From NCBI GenBank assembly GCA_023379555.1, contig JAMCQR010000029.1:9870-73869 (forward strand): 64,000 bases of DNA, in the 5' to 3' direction. This DNA comes from Thermoplasmatota archaeon (GTDB taxonomy: Archaea > Thermoplasmatota > Thermoplasmata > Thermoplasmatales > GCA-001856825). A program made the translations under genes and the position numbers. The notes below the pieces were generated by a model that did no database searches, was not told the origin of the DNA, and saw nothing but the letters and a program-made list of their open reading frames with translations. Positions 45,249 through 54,772 of this stretch are shown piece after piece (position 1 is the stretch's first letter; the number at the start of each line of letters is the position of its first letter).

Positions 45249-46529
45249 CTGGTTGAACCAATCCTCATCCTTGAAATTCTTGAATCTTCCTATATAGTTC
45301 TCCTTGAGTATTTTTGGTTCCAGTCTTAGTGCCATATTCAGGAAATTCCTGGTGCCTAACTCGTTTCCCTTGTAATCTGCGATAATGCTCTTTACCACCC
45401 ACGCAAACGGATCCTTCTGGTTGTTTGCAACGTATGCATTCATTTCCCTTTCCGCTTCATCGACATCAGTTTCCGCTAGAACGAGACATCTGTAGGCAGT
45501 TGGATTATGAAAAGATGATGCAAGTTTGAGCGAATAATCGTAATCCCCCCCATTTAATGCGATAAAGAAAATGTCCTCGTTACTTAGGCCAGCTTTCCTT
45601 GCGATCTCAATAGCATCACCAATATTCCCCTTATTTATCATTTTTGATATTCTAAGTTCAATAGGTTGTTCTTCCGGTGATATGCTATCCAGCACCTCAA
45701 TGTATTCCTCCAGCATATTTCCCTCGACGCTGTCCGGGTCCATTGAAAGAATTTCCTTGATCTTTGCCTTGGCCAGATCAATTTTTCCATCATCTATCAG
45801 CATCTTTGCCTCTATTGAATATAACCTGGGCTCATTAGGGAGGACGTTCTTTGCCTCTTCGAGCATCTCGAGCCTCCCCTCATTTATCATGTGGATGTAC
45901 GCTTCAAGGATCCTCTCTCTATCTCCAGTTTTCCTAAGTAATTCCAAATATTTTTTCTGACTTATTTCATCTCCTTCATAGAAGTTCATCAGTCTTTCTG
46001 CTATCTCCGCGTTGTTCGGATTTAGTTCAAGGGCCTTATTATAAGCGTTTATGGCATCTTCCCTCTTACCATTTCTTTCATAAACTTCTCCTAGCGCAAC
46101 CTGAAGTTCATCGCTGCCTGGATTACCCTCAATCGCCTCCTTCAGTAACTTTTCAAGGGAAAGTGTATCTTCTCCTCTCTCAAGAAAAAGTTTAGCATAC
46201 GAATAAATTCCCTTAGAGTTTGACGGATCAAACTTTAAAGCAAGTTCAAAACTCGATCTAGACAGTTCAATATTTTCAAGCATGACTAGAGTATTGCTGA
46301 TTGAATATAAAATGTCAGAAATATTTTTTCTCTCTGTTTCAGGGACTTGGTCAGCATTAAGGTTCGCTAGAGAATCAAGTGCTTTTTTATATAAGGTAAC
46401 GGCCTCCTCTTTTTTCCCGTCCTTTTCTACGTTCTTTGCATGGGCGTAAGCAGAGGAGAAAGAGTCAACTACTGCCTTTATACTGCGCGGTGCAGTTGTC
46501 TTGTCAGTACTTCTTCTAAATAACGGCAC
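45225..46529 (-). CDS. TPR-repeat protein
   Basis: 434 residues, nearly all helical. Several tetratricopeptide repeats are visible (for example VTLYKKALDSLANLN, ELSRSSFELALKFDPSNSKG, DAINAYNKALELNPNNAEIA), spaced about 34 residues apart. No signal peptide or membrane helix, so a cytoplasmic scaffold. Partner unknown. Confidence 0.75.
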   Translation of the reverse strand: MPLFRRSTDKTTAPRSIKAVVDSFSSAYAHAKNVEKDGKKEEAVTLYKKALDSLANLNADQVPETERKNISDILYSISNTLVMLENIELSRSSFELALKFDPSNSKGIYSYAKLFLERGEDTLSLEKLLKEAIEGNPGSDELQVALGEVYERNGKREDAINAYNKALELNPNNAEIAERLMNFYEGDEISQKKYLELLRKTGDRERILEAYIHMINEGRLEMLEEAKNVLPNEPRLYSIEAKMLIDDGKIDLAKAKIKEILSMDPDSVEGNMLEEYIEVLDSISPEEQPIELRISKMINKGNIGDAIEIARKAGLSNEDIFFIALNGGDYDYSLKLASSFHNPTAYRCLVLAETDVDEAEREMNAYVANNQKDPFAWVVKSIIADYKGNELGTRNFLNMALRLEPKILKENYIGRFKNFKDEDWFNQLKKQILP

Positions 46530-46582
46530 GTCCAGCCACTTTTTCCTTATCTATTCTTTCCTTTAAGAATGTTATCATGTTT

Positions 46583-47782
46583 TTAGGTGTATCTTCTAAA
46601 CACTTCTGCTAGTCTCTTCACACCTTCAACAATGTCCTCATCGGTGCTGTATGTGAAATTCAGTCTCATTGATTCGTGATTGCTTTCGTCAAAATAAAAT
46701 GCCGAACCGACGACATAAGCTACCTTCATCTCCATGGCCTTCTGGAACAGTTTGTCCGTATTCGCCCCCTTCTTTGTCACCCAAGTGAACATACCCCCCT
46801 TAGGCCTGGTATACTCTACGTCACCCGGGAAGTATTCTTCAAATGATTCTATCATCATATCTCTCTTATGCCTGTAAAGGGAGATGATCTTCGGTATCTG
46901 CCTGTCCATATACCCCTTCGTAACATATCCTTCTGCAATGTATTCCGAAATGGTACTGGATGCAAGGTCCACTGCCTGTTTTGCGAGATTCAACTTCTCC
47001 ACGATGTCCTTGGTTGCTATCACATACCCAAGCCTGAATCCAGGTGCGAGTACCTTAGAGAACGTACTGAGGTAGACGACGCTCCCATCTCTGTCCATAG
47101 ACTTGATTGATGGAATCTTGCTACCTTCGAACCTGAGATTTCCATAAGGATCATCCTCTATGATGATTATACCTCTCTCACTCGCTATCTCCAGCAGCTC
47201 TCTCCTCCTTTCATAGCTCATTGTAATGCCCGTTGGATTCTGGAAATTCGGAATCACGTATATGAATCTGGGATCAGGGTAGTCCTTCAACGTTTTCCTC
47301 AGTTCATCCACAATGATTCCATCATCATCCATAGGAACTCCGATCATGTTGATGTTGGAAGCCCTAAGGGCAGTGATAGTTCCCGTGTATGTCGGCGCCT
47401 CGCTTATAACGTACTCACCCGGATTCGCAAATATCTTTCCAAGCATGTACAGTGCCTCCTGCGACCCGGTGGTCTGGAGAATTTCTTCGGGCAAACAGTC
47501 AATGTCTTCCTTGATCCTCATTCTTTCAGCGAGTGCCCTGTTCAGGGATTTCAGGCCTTCTGTAGCCCCGTATTGCAGCATCTTCTTTCCATTAATTTTC
47601 AGCTGCTCCTCGAAGATTTCTTTCAACTCTTCCAGCGGGAACGATTCAGGGTTTGGCAGTCCGCCTCCAAAGGATATAATGTCCGGGCTCTCTGTAACCC
47701 TGAGAAGCATTCTTATAGCTGACGGTTTCATCGTCCCAGCCAGATCTGAAAACTTCTTGTTAAGGGGATTATTCATGGCCAT
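46583..47782 (-). CDS. PLP-dependent aminotransferase (2-aminoadipate/aromatic type)
   Basis: 399 residues of fold type I class I/II aminotransferases. IISFGGGLPNPESFP near residue 33 is the family's N-terminal motif, the PLP lysine is in YLSTFSKVLAPGFRLGY near residue 240, and IPNFQNPTG (Asn/Asp/Tyr cofactor contacts) is near 178. The sequence is closest to the LysN / kynurenine-aminoadipate aminotransferase group. Substrate remains open. Could serve lysine or aromatic amino acid metabolism. Confidence 0.8.
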   Translation of the reverse strand: MAMNNPLNKKFSDLAGTMKPSAIRMLLRVTESPDIISFGGGLPNPESFPLEELKEIFEEQLKINGKKMLQYGATEGLKSLNRALAERMRIKEDIDCLPEEILQTTGSQEALYMLGKIFANPGEYVISEAPTYTGTITALRASNINMIGVPMDDDGIIVDELRKTLKDYPDPRFIYVIPNFQNPTGITMSYERRRELLEIASERGIIIIEDDPYGNLRFEGSKIPSIKSMDRDGSVVYLSTFSKVLAPGFRLGYVIATKDIVEKLNLAKQAVDLASSTISEYIAEGYVTKGYMDRQIPKIISLYRHKRDMMIESFEEYFPGDVEYTRPKGGMFTWVTKKGANTDKLFQKAMEMKVAYVVGSAFYFDESNHESMRLNFTYSTDEDIVEGVKRLAEVFRRYT

Positions 47783-47830
47783 GCCCCTGAATTCCAGCGT
47801 TATGTAAAAATGTTTTGCAATGGACCGTTA

Positions 47831-48973
47831 TCATAAGTCATTCATTTTGTCCAGAACTGGCCTCAGAATCGTAGCAGAGTGAAATTTCTCCCCGTAGATT
47901 ACCTTCTTTATTACGCCACCTATGACTTTCATTTCTTGGGGCCTCAACCCCCTCATTGTTGCCTCATTGAGGCCAACCCGCCCGATCCTGTCGATCAATA
48001 TGTGGTGTCTCTCCAGTTTTCTTGACAACTCTGCGGGATTCTCGTGATCGAGCATGAACATGCAACTTTCGGTTACCTCTGGTTCATTCACAAAATGTAC
48101 CTGAAACTCCCGAAGAGTCTTGATCAGTGCCTCTGTGTTCTTGATGCAACGCACGCCATAATCACTTCTCTCTAGAAACTCAAAGGAAATTCCCAGTGCA
48201 GCTATCCTCGCCAGATGAAAATTATCGTAATATTTCCAGATGACTTGTTCCTTTATCTTGTTCTCAAACTCACCCTTGCCGATTATAATGCCCCCTTGCG
48301 GACCCGGGAAATTCTTATGGGTGCTACCATACAGGATATCCACCAGGTCCAGGTCTTTCTGGAATAATCCTTGAGACAATAGCCCCAGAACGTGGGATGC
48401 ATCATAAAGGATCAATGAATCTGGGAAAAACTTCCTTAATTTTTTCAGGTCATATGGATGGAAGAAGACGCTGGCTCCCAGAACCAGGGCGGCATAGTCA
48501 GTTTCAATCCCGCCCAATTTTTCGTAATCTATCTTCCAGTTCTTCATTGGAAATTTTCTTCCCTTGAGGCCGAACATTCTTGGAAGATAAATGGACTCGT
48601 AGCCGTCATATCCACCCCATTCCTGCGGGATGTAAAGGAAACTGTCTCCTTTCTTTAACAAATTTCCCAAAACTTGCATTGCAGCAAGATGTCCTGAAAT
48701 TGGCCTCACATCAGCAAAATCCATTTTAAATGACAATGCTGCAAGTTTCTCTGTTCTCTCAATCAATTCCTCTGAAAATCTTGTGCCCGCATAAGCGTTG
48801 TCCATCTTACTTCCCCTGTACTCAGAATCCATGCTGAGAGAATACCTGTGGTTGAAATCTGAAGATAGCGCCATTGTGGCATTCCTGGTCATAACGTTCT
48901 CGGATGGTTGCAGGGGAACCACAGATCTTCTTAGATTTTCTTGTTTCTTAAGCAAATCAGAGATGGAGGGCAT
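47831..48973 (-). CDS. Serine hydroxymethyltransferase-like PLP enzyme
   Basis: 380 residues from the ATG at 48973; an ATG at 48991 is only about 14 bases from the TATA-like box (ACATATATTT) and less likely. VPLQPSENVMTRNA near residue 27 is an SHMT motif, SGHLAAM near residue 95 the PLP-phosphate loop, YGSTHKNFPGPQGG near residue 208 holds the PLP lysine, and RVGLNEATMRGL the substrate-carboxylate region. It is shorter than most SHMTs (about 420-430) and the usual GGH motif reads GGYDGYE, so substrate specificity is uncertain. It may be glyA or a paralogue. Confidence 0.7.
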   Translation of the reverse strand: MPSISDLLKKQENLRRSVVPLQPSENVMTRNATMALSSDFNHRYSLSMDSEYRGSKMDNAYAGTRFSEELIERTEKLAALSFKMDFADVRPISGHLAAMQVLGNLLKKGDSFLYIPQEWGGYDGYESIYLPRMFGLKGRKFPMKNWKIDYEKLGGIETDYAALVLGASVFFHPYDLKKLRKFFPDSLILYDASHVLGLLSQGLFQKDLDLVDILYGSTHKNFPGPQGGIIIGKGEFENKIKEQVIWKYYDNFHLARIAALGISFEFLERSDYGVRCIKNTEALIKTLREFQVHFVNEPEVTESCMFMLDHENPAELSRKLERHHILIDRIGRVGLNEATMRGLRPQEMKVIGGVIKKVIYGEKFHSATILRPVLDKMNDL

Positions 48974-49196
48974 ACACCATGATCGTTTCATTAGAAATAT
49001 ATGTGTTTGTTATCTCGTAATTCCTTTTTCATTAACCTTGTGCAATATTCACATAACATTTAGAACAGCGTCGAAAATGGCTCGATTGAAAATTCGGGGG
49101 GTCCAGGTACAAATTAGAAAAAGAAGGGAATTGTTAGCCTTAAGCCAATGGAAATGGATGATAGATAGAGGATAAATGTGGACAAATGACAGCCCA

Positions 49197-50006
49197 TTAC
49201 TGGTCAGACTTGCATTTATTTTTATTGACATAAATATCGTATACCATGTGGTTTGTAGAAGGGGAATAGCTTTTTACCTTTCTGGACTCATACTTGACGA
49301 CCTCCTTCAGTTGATCCAGTTTCCTCCCTATTAGCTCGCTATTTCTTCTTTCGGCTGCGTGCAGGTGGATTGTTCCCTCATTTTTGAGAATCCTGAAGGC
49401 TTTGGCCAGGAACTGGAGCGAATCAAAGTGACCCATTATGACTCTATCAGCGACATTCTCATATGGAAAGTCGCCGGAATTTCCAAAGTACGGGAAGAGA
49501 TTCTCCGCGTGGTTCAGTTTCTTGTTCATTATTAAATAGTGGAACGACACCGGATTTATTTCGCAGGAGTATATTCTTTTGACCCTGGGCGCTATCGGGA
49601 TTGAGAAGTATCCAATTCCTGCAAACATATCAACTACTGTTTCTCCCAACCTCACCTTTCCTGTCAATCTGTGGCGTTCAAATTTGTTTCCCTTTGAAAA
49701 CATGATAACAGACGGGTCAAATCTGTAGATTATTCCGTCCTCCACGTTAGTCATCGGGGTTCTCACCCCTGCCAACAGTTCTGTGGAAGGAATCCTCATA
49801 GCGTCATCAATTCTGCCAATTTCGTAAACAGACCATAATTTCAGGGTAGCCAGATAAGCTTTGGCAATTTTCCCTTTATTTTCAGGAGAATTATTCCTAA
49901 AGTTTATAATGATAGATTTACCTATAATCTGGAAATTTCGGGGAAGGTCCTTCTCAGGAATACCTGTAATGGTGGATATCTTGTCATATAGATCAACTCT
50001 TCTCAT
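49197..50006 (-). CDS. taw2: tRNA-wyosine synthase Taw2 (Trm5/Tyw2 family)
   Basis: 269 residues. AdoMet-binding core VVDMFAGIGYFSIPIA near residue 128 and CEINPVSFHYL. The motif DRVIMGHFDSLQFL is Tyw2/Taw2-like; Trm5 methyltransferases have D-R-V-x-M-N-x-P here. Taw2 adds the aminocarboxypropyl group to 4-demethylwyosine at G37 of tRNA-Phe, and a tRNA-Phe with G37 lies in the same window. It is the last gene of the top6 operon, overlapping the MFS gene by 14 bases. Confidence 0.82.
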   Translation of the reverse strand: MRRVDLYDKISTITGIPEKDLPRNFQIIGKSIIINFRNNSPENKGKIAKAYLATLKLWSVYEIGRIDDAMRIPSTELLAGVRTPMTNVEDGIIYRFDPSVIMFSKGNKFERHRLTGKVRLGETVVDMFAGIGYFSIPIAPRVKRIYSCEINPVSFHYLIMNKKLNHAENLFPYFGNSGDFPYENVADRVIMGHFDSLQFLAKAFRILKNEGTIHLHAAERRNSELIGRKLDQLKEVVKYESRKVKSYSPSTNHMVYDIYVNKNKCKSDQ

Positions 50007-51144
50007 AAGGTCTCACCTTAAGGAGTATCCATAAAATTCCTGCAATAAGCGAAAGAAACGAGAAATAAAGGAACATTGAGTTGAGTCCAACAAGCGATGC
50101 AATGGAGGCAGTGGCAAAAGGGGCCGCAATGCCACCAAGATTCCCCCATGAATTCATCCATCCGCCAACAAGTGCCGAGCTATCTTTTCCAGCTAACCTT
50201 GTAGAATATCTCCACGAAGAGAGAAGAATTGGATTAAGGAGAGATAAGATCACTGTCACCATTATGAGGAAGATGTACTGGTTATGGAAGAATGCGATCG
50301 AAATCATGGAGAAGAAAAGGACGAAATAGGATGCCACAGTTATAACTGCATCTCTTTTGGCTCTATCTAAAATGTAGCCTGAGATGATGGCGGTAAAACC
50401 CATCAGGATCCAGGGGGCAGAATAGAACACAAAGTTCCCTTGCTCAATTCCATATCTGTCGACAAGAAATGATGGATACCATGTCAGGAAGACGTAGAAG
50501 AGGAAGTCATAGAGAAAAAATGTAACTCCAAATATCCACAAATTAGGGTTCCGCAGAATTGACCATCTGGCTTTTTGCTCTATCTTTTTGAATTCTGTCT
50601 TCAGGAATGTGAGGATCGTCCCAGTTATTATTCCCGCAACTACGAAGATCGCGATTGGAAAGATGAGGACTGGCTCCAACTTGAACAGTGAAAATGCAAC
50701 AAACGGCACCACGGCTGGTGACATATCTGCAAGGAATGAAACATACCCAGTTGCCTTACCATATTCTTCGTCGTCGTAATGCAGTCTTACAAGGAACATG
50801 ATGGATGGGAATATCGGCCCCTGGGATAAGCCCATAAGAAATGCGAGAACCACTGCCTCCCCAAAGGATCTCTCCTCCGTCAGCAGTAATAGGAATATAG
50901 ACCATAGAACGAGGGAAATCCCTGATATTCTTGCAGGGCCAAATCTCTCAGAAAGCTTTCCTCCAGGTATTTGCATTATGGTGTAGCCGATGTAGAATGA
51001 TGAGAAAAGGATTGAAAATATGACTTTTGAACTTATTCCATAATTTGTCATGAACTGGGTATACATCACCGAAATTGCATATCTGTCCCCCAGAGCGAAA
51101 AAACCGGCAAGGGCTGCGAGGACGATAATGGGGACTCTCTTCAT
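49993..51144 (-). CDS. Major facilitator superfamily transporter
   Basis: 383 residues with about 12 membrane helices. GGKLSERFGPARISG is the loop 2-3 MFS motif, and DRAKRDAVI the repeat in the second half. The start codon overlaps the end of top6A (ATGA, 4 bases). The substrate is unknown; nothing in the sequence says why it is in the topoisomerase operon. Confidence 0.85.
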   Translation of the reverse strand: MKRVPIIVLAALAGFFALGDRYAISVMYTQFMTNYGISSKVIFSILFSSFYIGYTIMQIPGGKLSERFGPARISGISLVLWSIFLLLLTEERSFGEAVVLAFLMGLSQGPIFPSIMFLVRLHYDDEEYGKATGYVSFLADMSPAVVPFVAFSLFKLEPVLIFPIAIFVVAGIITGTILTFLKTEFKKIEQKARWSILRNPNLWIFGVTFFLYDFLFYVFLTWYPSFLVDRYGIEQGNFVFYSAPWILMGFTAIISGYILDRAKRDAVITVASYFVLFFSMISIAFFHNQYIFLIMVTVILSLLNPILLSSWRYSTRLAGKDSSALVGGWMNSWGNLGGIAAPFATASIASLVGLNSMFLYFSFLSLIAGILWILLKVRPYEKS

Positions 51145-52211
51145 ATAGTCCCAATCTCTCTCAGTTTTTCCGGAAGGTATTTGTCGGTAACGAAATCAAG
51201 GCCATACTTGGCGAGCGCCTGTTGTTCAGCCTTTCTTCCAAGTCTCAGCATTTCAGTTATCTCCCCCTTCCAGAATGGAATGTTAAATCTAGGGTCTTCC
51301 AATTCTGCATTTAGTGCCTCTACGTCCTTATCACTCAGCTTATCTGTAGGGAGATCATATCTCGTGATGTCGGTGGCAGTGATCCCAACAAACTCGGAAC
51401 TCGGTGTTGCCAGAATATCGGATATGTGCGCGGTCTTTATTGCGCCATAGGCAATTGAAGCAAATATCCTGAAGCTCCAAGGGTCCCCATCCGTGAATAC
51501 CACTATGGGAACGTTCAGCTCTTTGTTTAATCTGTTGATCAATCTCTTGGTGCTCCTAGAAGGCTGTCCCTTCACGTGAACGAGAAGACTTCTCATCTTT
51601 TCGTCAAACCTATTTTCAACAAGTCTGTCAAACATACCTCCTGTTTCGATTGCCAGCACAAAATCAACGTCATGTGACTCAAATTGTATTTTCTCGGGCT
51701 CAACATTGTAGGGTATTGTGTAACCAGCATCCCCCACATCATCCCTGCAGTTAAGTCTCTTCCATTCACCTTTCCTGTTCATTTCCTTCAGGGTGATGTT
51801 TCCAATAACCGAAGCACCGCTCTCTTCAGGCCTGAGCCTCATCTCCTCCCTTAGAAGGCTCGTTATCACCTCCAGATCCTCGGTCATCAGGTCAGACTCA
51901 TCCTGGCTCTCAAACTTCCCCAGATTCCATCCCTCGGAGATATAATACATCTCTCTCAGAGTTGAGGTCTTTCCACCAGCATCCATTTCATCAATGAAGT
52001 CCATGATGTAAAGCATTTTCAGGATGCTTTTTGCAGAACTTGCTTTGGACGCATATCTGCTAACAATGTTATTTCCATATTTCCAGACCCCAGATAAATT
52101 GTCAAACACAATATTTTCCTTATTCCTGGATTTCAACTCAACTTTTGGCACCTGTCCTGCTGCCATTTCATCGTATATTTTCTTCACCAAATCCTTTAGT
52201 TTCTCATTCAT
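51141..52211 (-). CDS. top6A: DNA topoisomerase VI subunit A
   Basis: 356 residues from the ATG at 52211; the longer frame to 52289 runs inside top6B. Winged-helix region with the DNA-cleaving Tyr in TSTLREMYYIS (Tyr 89 or 90), followed by the TOPRIM domain: AIETGGMF (Glu) and FTDGDPWSFRI (Asp-x-Asp). As in all Spo11/Top6A proteins the TOPRIM Mg site and the Tyr cooperate to make two-ended breaks. It overlaps top6B by 8 bases, the usual B-before-A order, so the A2B2 enzyme is co-translated. Confidence 0.93.
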   Translation of the reverse strand: MNEKLKDLVKKIYDEMAAGQVPKVELKSRNKENIVFDNLSGVWKYGNNIVSRYASKASSAKSILKMLYIMDFIDEMDAGGKTSTLREMYYISEGWNLGKFESQDESDLMTEDLEVITSLLREEMRLRPEESGASVIGNITLKEMNRKGEWKRLNCRDDVGDAGYTIPYNVEPEKIQFESHDVDFVLAIETGGMFDRLVENRFDEKMRSLLVHVKGQPSRSTKRLINRLNKELNVPIVVFTDGDPWSFRIFASIAYGAIKTAHISDILATPSSEFVGITATDITRYDLPTDKLSDKDVEALNAELEDPRFNIPFWKGEITEMLRLGRKAEQQALAKYGLDFVTDKYLPEKLREIGTI

Positions 52212-53973
52212 TCTTGAACACCTCCGGCAAAGAATAAGCTCCAAGGAGAAGTTTATCAGGAAGTCCGGCATAAATTTCTGACGAATCAATCATTTCTCTT
52301 GAGAATCTCAGCGTTATTTTTTCAAAAGGCCTAAGGTTCTTCACATTTTCCCTTTCTTCTCTCTCCCCCTTTAGGACTACAGCAAAGCTCTTTTGAGTCT
52401 CTGTGAAGTTAGTCACTGTAAGTTTTCCCTCCTCTTCCCTGAAAGCAATCACTCCCATGACTTTTGAGATGATGGGACGGATATCTGGTTCTTCCAGTTT
52501 TAGTATTGATGCAGCCTTGGAACCTATGGCAGGCAGGATTTGCTCTATAAGGGAGAATTTCTCTTCGATGTGACTTTTGTGCTCCTCTTTCCTCCTCATT
52601 GCCCTGATCTGTCTTCCAATTCCCTTTAGCACGATATCAAGTGCTTCAAGTATCTCAGGAACAGGGGCAATGGCTTCTTTTGCCTCGGACGTGTAGGGGA
52701 TCTTTGTGCTGGCAATGTGAACAACAATTATTACCGGTCCAATTGGGAGCTGGTCCTTCACAGGTTGCGACAATCCATATTGGTTCCACGCTACGGTCGA
52801 AATTGCCTTGGTAATCGCACAACTACCTGGTTGATATAGAAGGGGGACCCTGTTTGCGAATCTCATAACCTTTACTGGCTCTTCTTTTGGTATATTCCCA
52901 CCATAGACAGCAATGGCTTCTATGGTGAATGGATGCCCAGAAAAAACGAATGGCCCCTTAGTCACCGGCATCGAGAAGTAAGCAGGGTGAAGATCATCGA
53001 AAGCATTTGATACGCTCTTGTAAAGCGCCTCCTCACCAATAGGAGAAAGGCATTCCTTATTGGGTTCCATGAACTGGTAGTTTCTCATTACGTTCCACAG
53101 AATCTCAAATTCCTTCTGGGTCATCGATGATATTTTTGCAGACTTGAGGTTTGCCAGCCCTATTATCTCCTTTGCTGTCTGCGAAGTCACCCTGGAAAAA
53201 TTCTCAGACAGCACCTTTTCAATCGGCGCATCCTCGTTTTCCCTGAATATGGACATCAGCTCGCCCAGCTCCACTCCATGTGGGTGTGGCTTGACTGCAA
53301 CAGGAATGACGGGGCTCTCATTCACGCTTCTGATCAGGTCTATTTTCTTATCCGGGAGAGAGAGATGGAATGTAGCGTGGGGGTTTGCAATTGCTGTTTC
53401 CCTGATGTATTCCTCCACTGACTGCTTCCCGGAAACCAACTTCCCTTTCAAAATAAGAGAAATCCTGAGCCCTGTTTCAACATTCCAAACAAAAGGTTCA
53501 ACTTTGTGTACGTCTGGCTCATTCCTTTTTATGTTTATTTCCATAACAAAATGAAATCCGGTTAGGTCATCTTTTGTTTTTGTCCAGATTTCTGTTGGCT
53601 GGCCTGTAGTCTTCTGGGCGTACATTATGGCGGCCGAAATCCCTAACCCCTGTTGGCCCCTAGTCTGTCTCACAATATGAAAACGGGAACCGTAGAGCAT
53701 TTTTCCAAAGGAATCAGCAACTTCCCTTCTCGGGATTCCAGGACCATTGTCAGCGACGGTCACCCTAAATTTATCGTTCTCAACATTCTCAACTACCACG
53801 GTAATTTCAGGCATTATGCCAAAGTCTCCGCAGGCGTCTAGAGAGTTGTCTACCGCCTCTTTTACAGTCATAAACAGAGCTTTTTGCGGGGAGTCAAAAC
53901 CCAGCATCTGCTTATTCTTGTCAAAGAATTCTGAGATGCTTACAGCTTTTCTTTCCGGGATTACCTGTTTCAT
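52204..53973 (-). CDS. top6B: DNA topoisomerase VI subunit B
   Basis: 589 residues. GHKL ATPase: AVDNSLDACGDFG (catalytic Glu/Asn region) near residue 37, DNGPGIPRREVADSFGKML near residue 78, and the G-box TRGQQGLGISAAI near residue 105. A long transducer domain follows, with NRVPLLYQPGSCAIT near residue 373. ATP binding closes the B dimer and drives strand passage through the A subunit break. It begins 4 bases inside the preceding HTH gene. Length is close to that of other archaeal Top6B (about 530-620). Confidence 0.93.
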   Translation of the reverse strand: MKQVIPERKAVSISEFFDKNKQMLGFDSPQKALFMTVKEAVDNSLDACGDFGIMPEITVVVENVENDKFRVTVADNGPGIPRREVADSFGKMLYGSRFHIVRQTRGQQGLGISAAIMYAQKTTGQPTEIWTKTKDDLTGFHFVMEINIKRNEPDVHKVEPFVWNVETGLRISLILKGKLVSGKQSVEEYIRETAIANPHATFHLSLPDKKIDLIRSVNESPVIPVAVKPHPHGVELGELMSIFRENEDAPIEKVLSENFSRVTSQTAKEIIGLANLKSAKISSMTQKEFEILWNVMRNYQFMEPNKECLSPIGEEALYKSVSNAFDDLHPAYFSMPVTKGPFVFSGHPFTIEAIAVYGGNIPKEEPVKVMRFANRVPLLYQPGSCAITKAISTVAWNQYGLSQPVKDQLPIGPVIIVVHIASTKIPYTSEAKEAIAPVPEILEALDIVLKGIGRQIRAMRRKEEHKSHIEEKFSLIEQILPAIGSKAASILKLEEPDIRPIISKVMGVIAFREEEGKLTVTNFTETQKSFAVVLKGEREERENVKNLRPFEKITLRFSREMIDSSEIYAGLPDKLLLGAYSLPEVFKNE

Positions 53974-54743
53974 ATTTCAACGGATTTGGGATTAATTCTG
54001 TATTTATTTACATTTGCTGCCATTTTCTGGAAGAAAAAGCTTGCCATTTCCTGGGAGTACACCAGCAAAGAATTCATCCCCTTGACCGATCCTTCAATGC
54101 ATGTCTCAACAGGCGCAAGTATATTGGAGCCTAAATTTGCCCTATCGCAAAATGTTTTTGCTGTTATTCCAAATGAGCCTATAACGGTAATATCATTTTT
54201 TTCAACGAATTTTTTAATTCTCCTCAATTTTTCGTCATTATGATAATCGGAGATGTCTACGTGGAGGAAGTAGAAATATCCTCTTTTGACTTCGATGATT
54301 CCTTCGAGATTACTGACTATGAGTGGATCCCCCTTTGCTGCATCTTGCGTCGAGATTCCAGAGGATGATGATTTTACATCCTTGGATGCGATAAGCATTC
54401 CATCTTCCATTCTTAGGAACACTCTGTCTTTTTTGTTGATCTTCCCTGAGGCGATCGCCTCGCAACTTGATATAATTCCAGTCTCTCCGTAGGCTTCATC
54501 CACGAAATTTGACAGATTGGCAAGAAACTTCTGAATAAAGGCAACTCCGTGAGTGGTTGGATCAAGTTTTTTGTCAACCAGTCCTTCTTTTTGGAGATTC
54601 TTGATGTATAACGACGTTCCCTGAGGAGTTATATTCAGTGAACTGGAAATTTCCTTTAATCTCTTTTTCCCCTTGAGCAGTTCAATCAGTACGAGGACCC
54701 TGGTAAATGCCCCTTTATCTCTCAGCTCAAGAATATTTCTCAT
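53970..54743 (-). CDS. HTH-type regulator with ligand-binding-like domain, first gene of the top6 operon
   Basis: 257 residues. Residues 8-65 form a winged helix (IELLKGKKRLKEISSSLNITPQGTSLYIKNLQKEGLVDKK, given here as the domain extent), followed by a long domain of unknown type including LRMEDGMLIASKD and ITVIGSFGITAKTFCDRAN. It overlaps the top6B start by 4 bases, so topoisomerase VI synthesis is coupled to this regulator. I do not recognise a named family beyond archaeal HTH-domain proteins. Confidence 0.6.
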   Translation of the reverse strand: MRNILELRDKGAFTRVLVLIELLKGKKRLKEISSSLNITPQGTSLYIKNLQKEGLVDKKLDPTTHGVAFIQKFLANLSNFVDEAYGETGIISSCEAIASGKINKKDRVFLRMEDGMLIASKDVKSSSSGISTQDAAKGDPLIVSNLEGIIEVKRGYFYFLHVDISDYHNDEKLRRIKKFVEKNDITVIGSFGITAKTFCDRANLGSNILAPVETCIEGSVKGMNSLLVYSQEMASFFFQKMAANVNKYRINPKSVEI

Positions 54744-54772
54744 ATGAGAATATAATCAATTAACTAATATAC

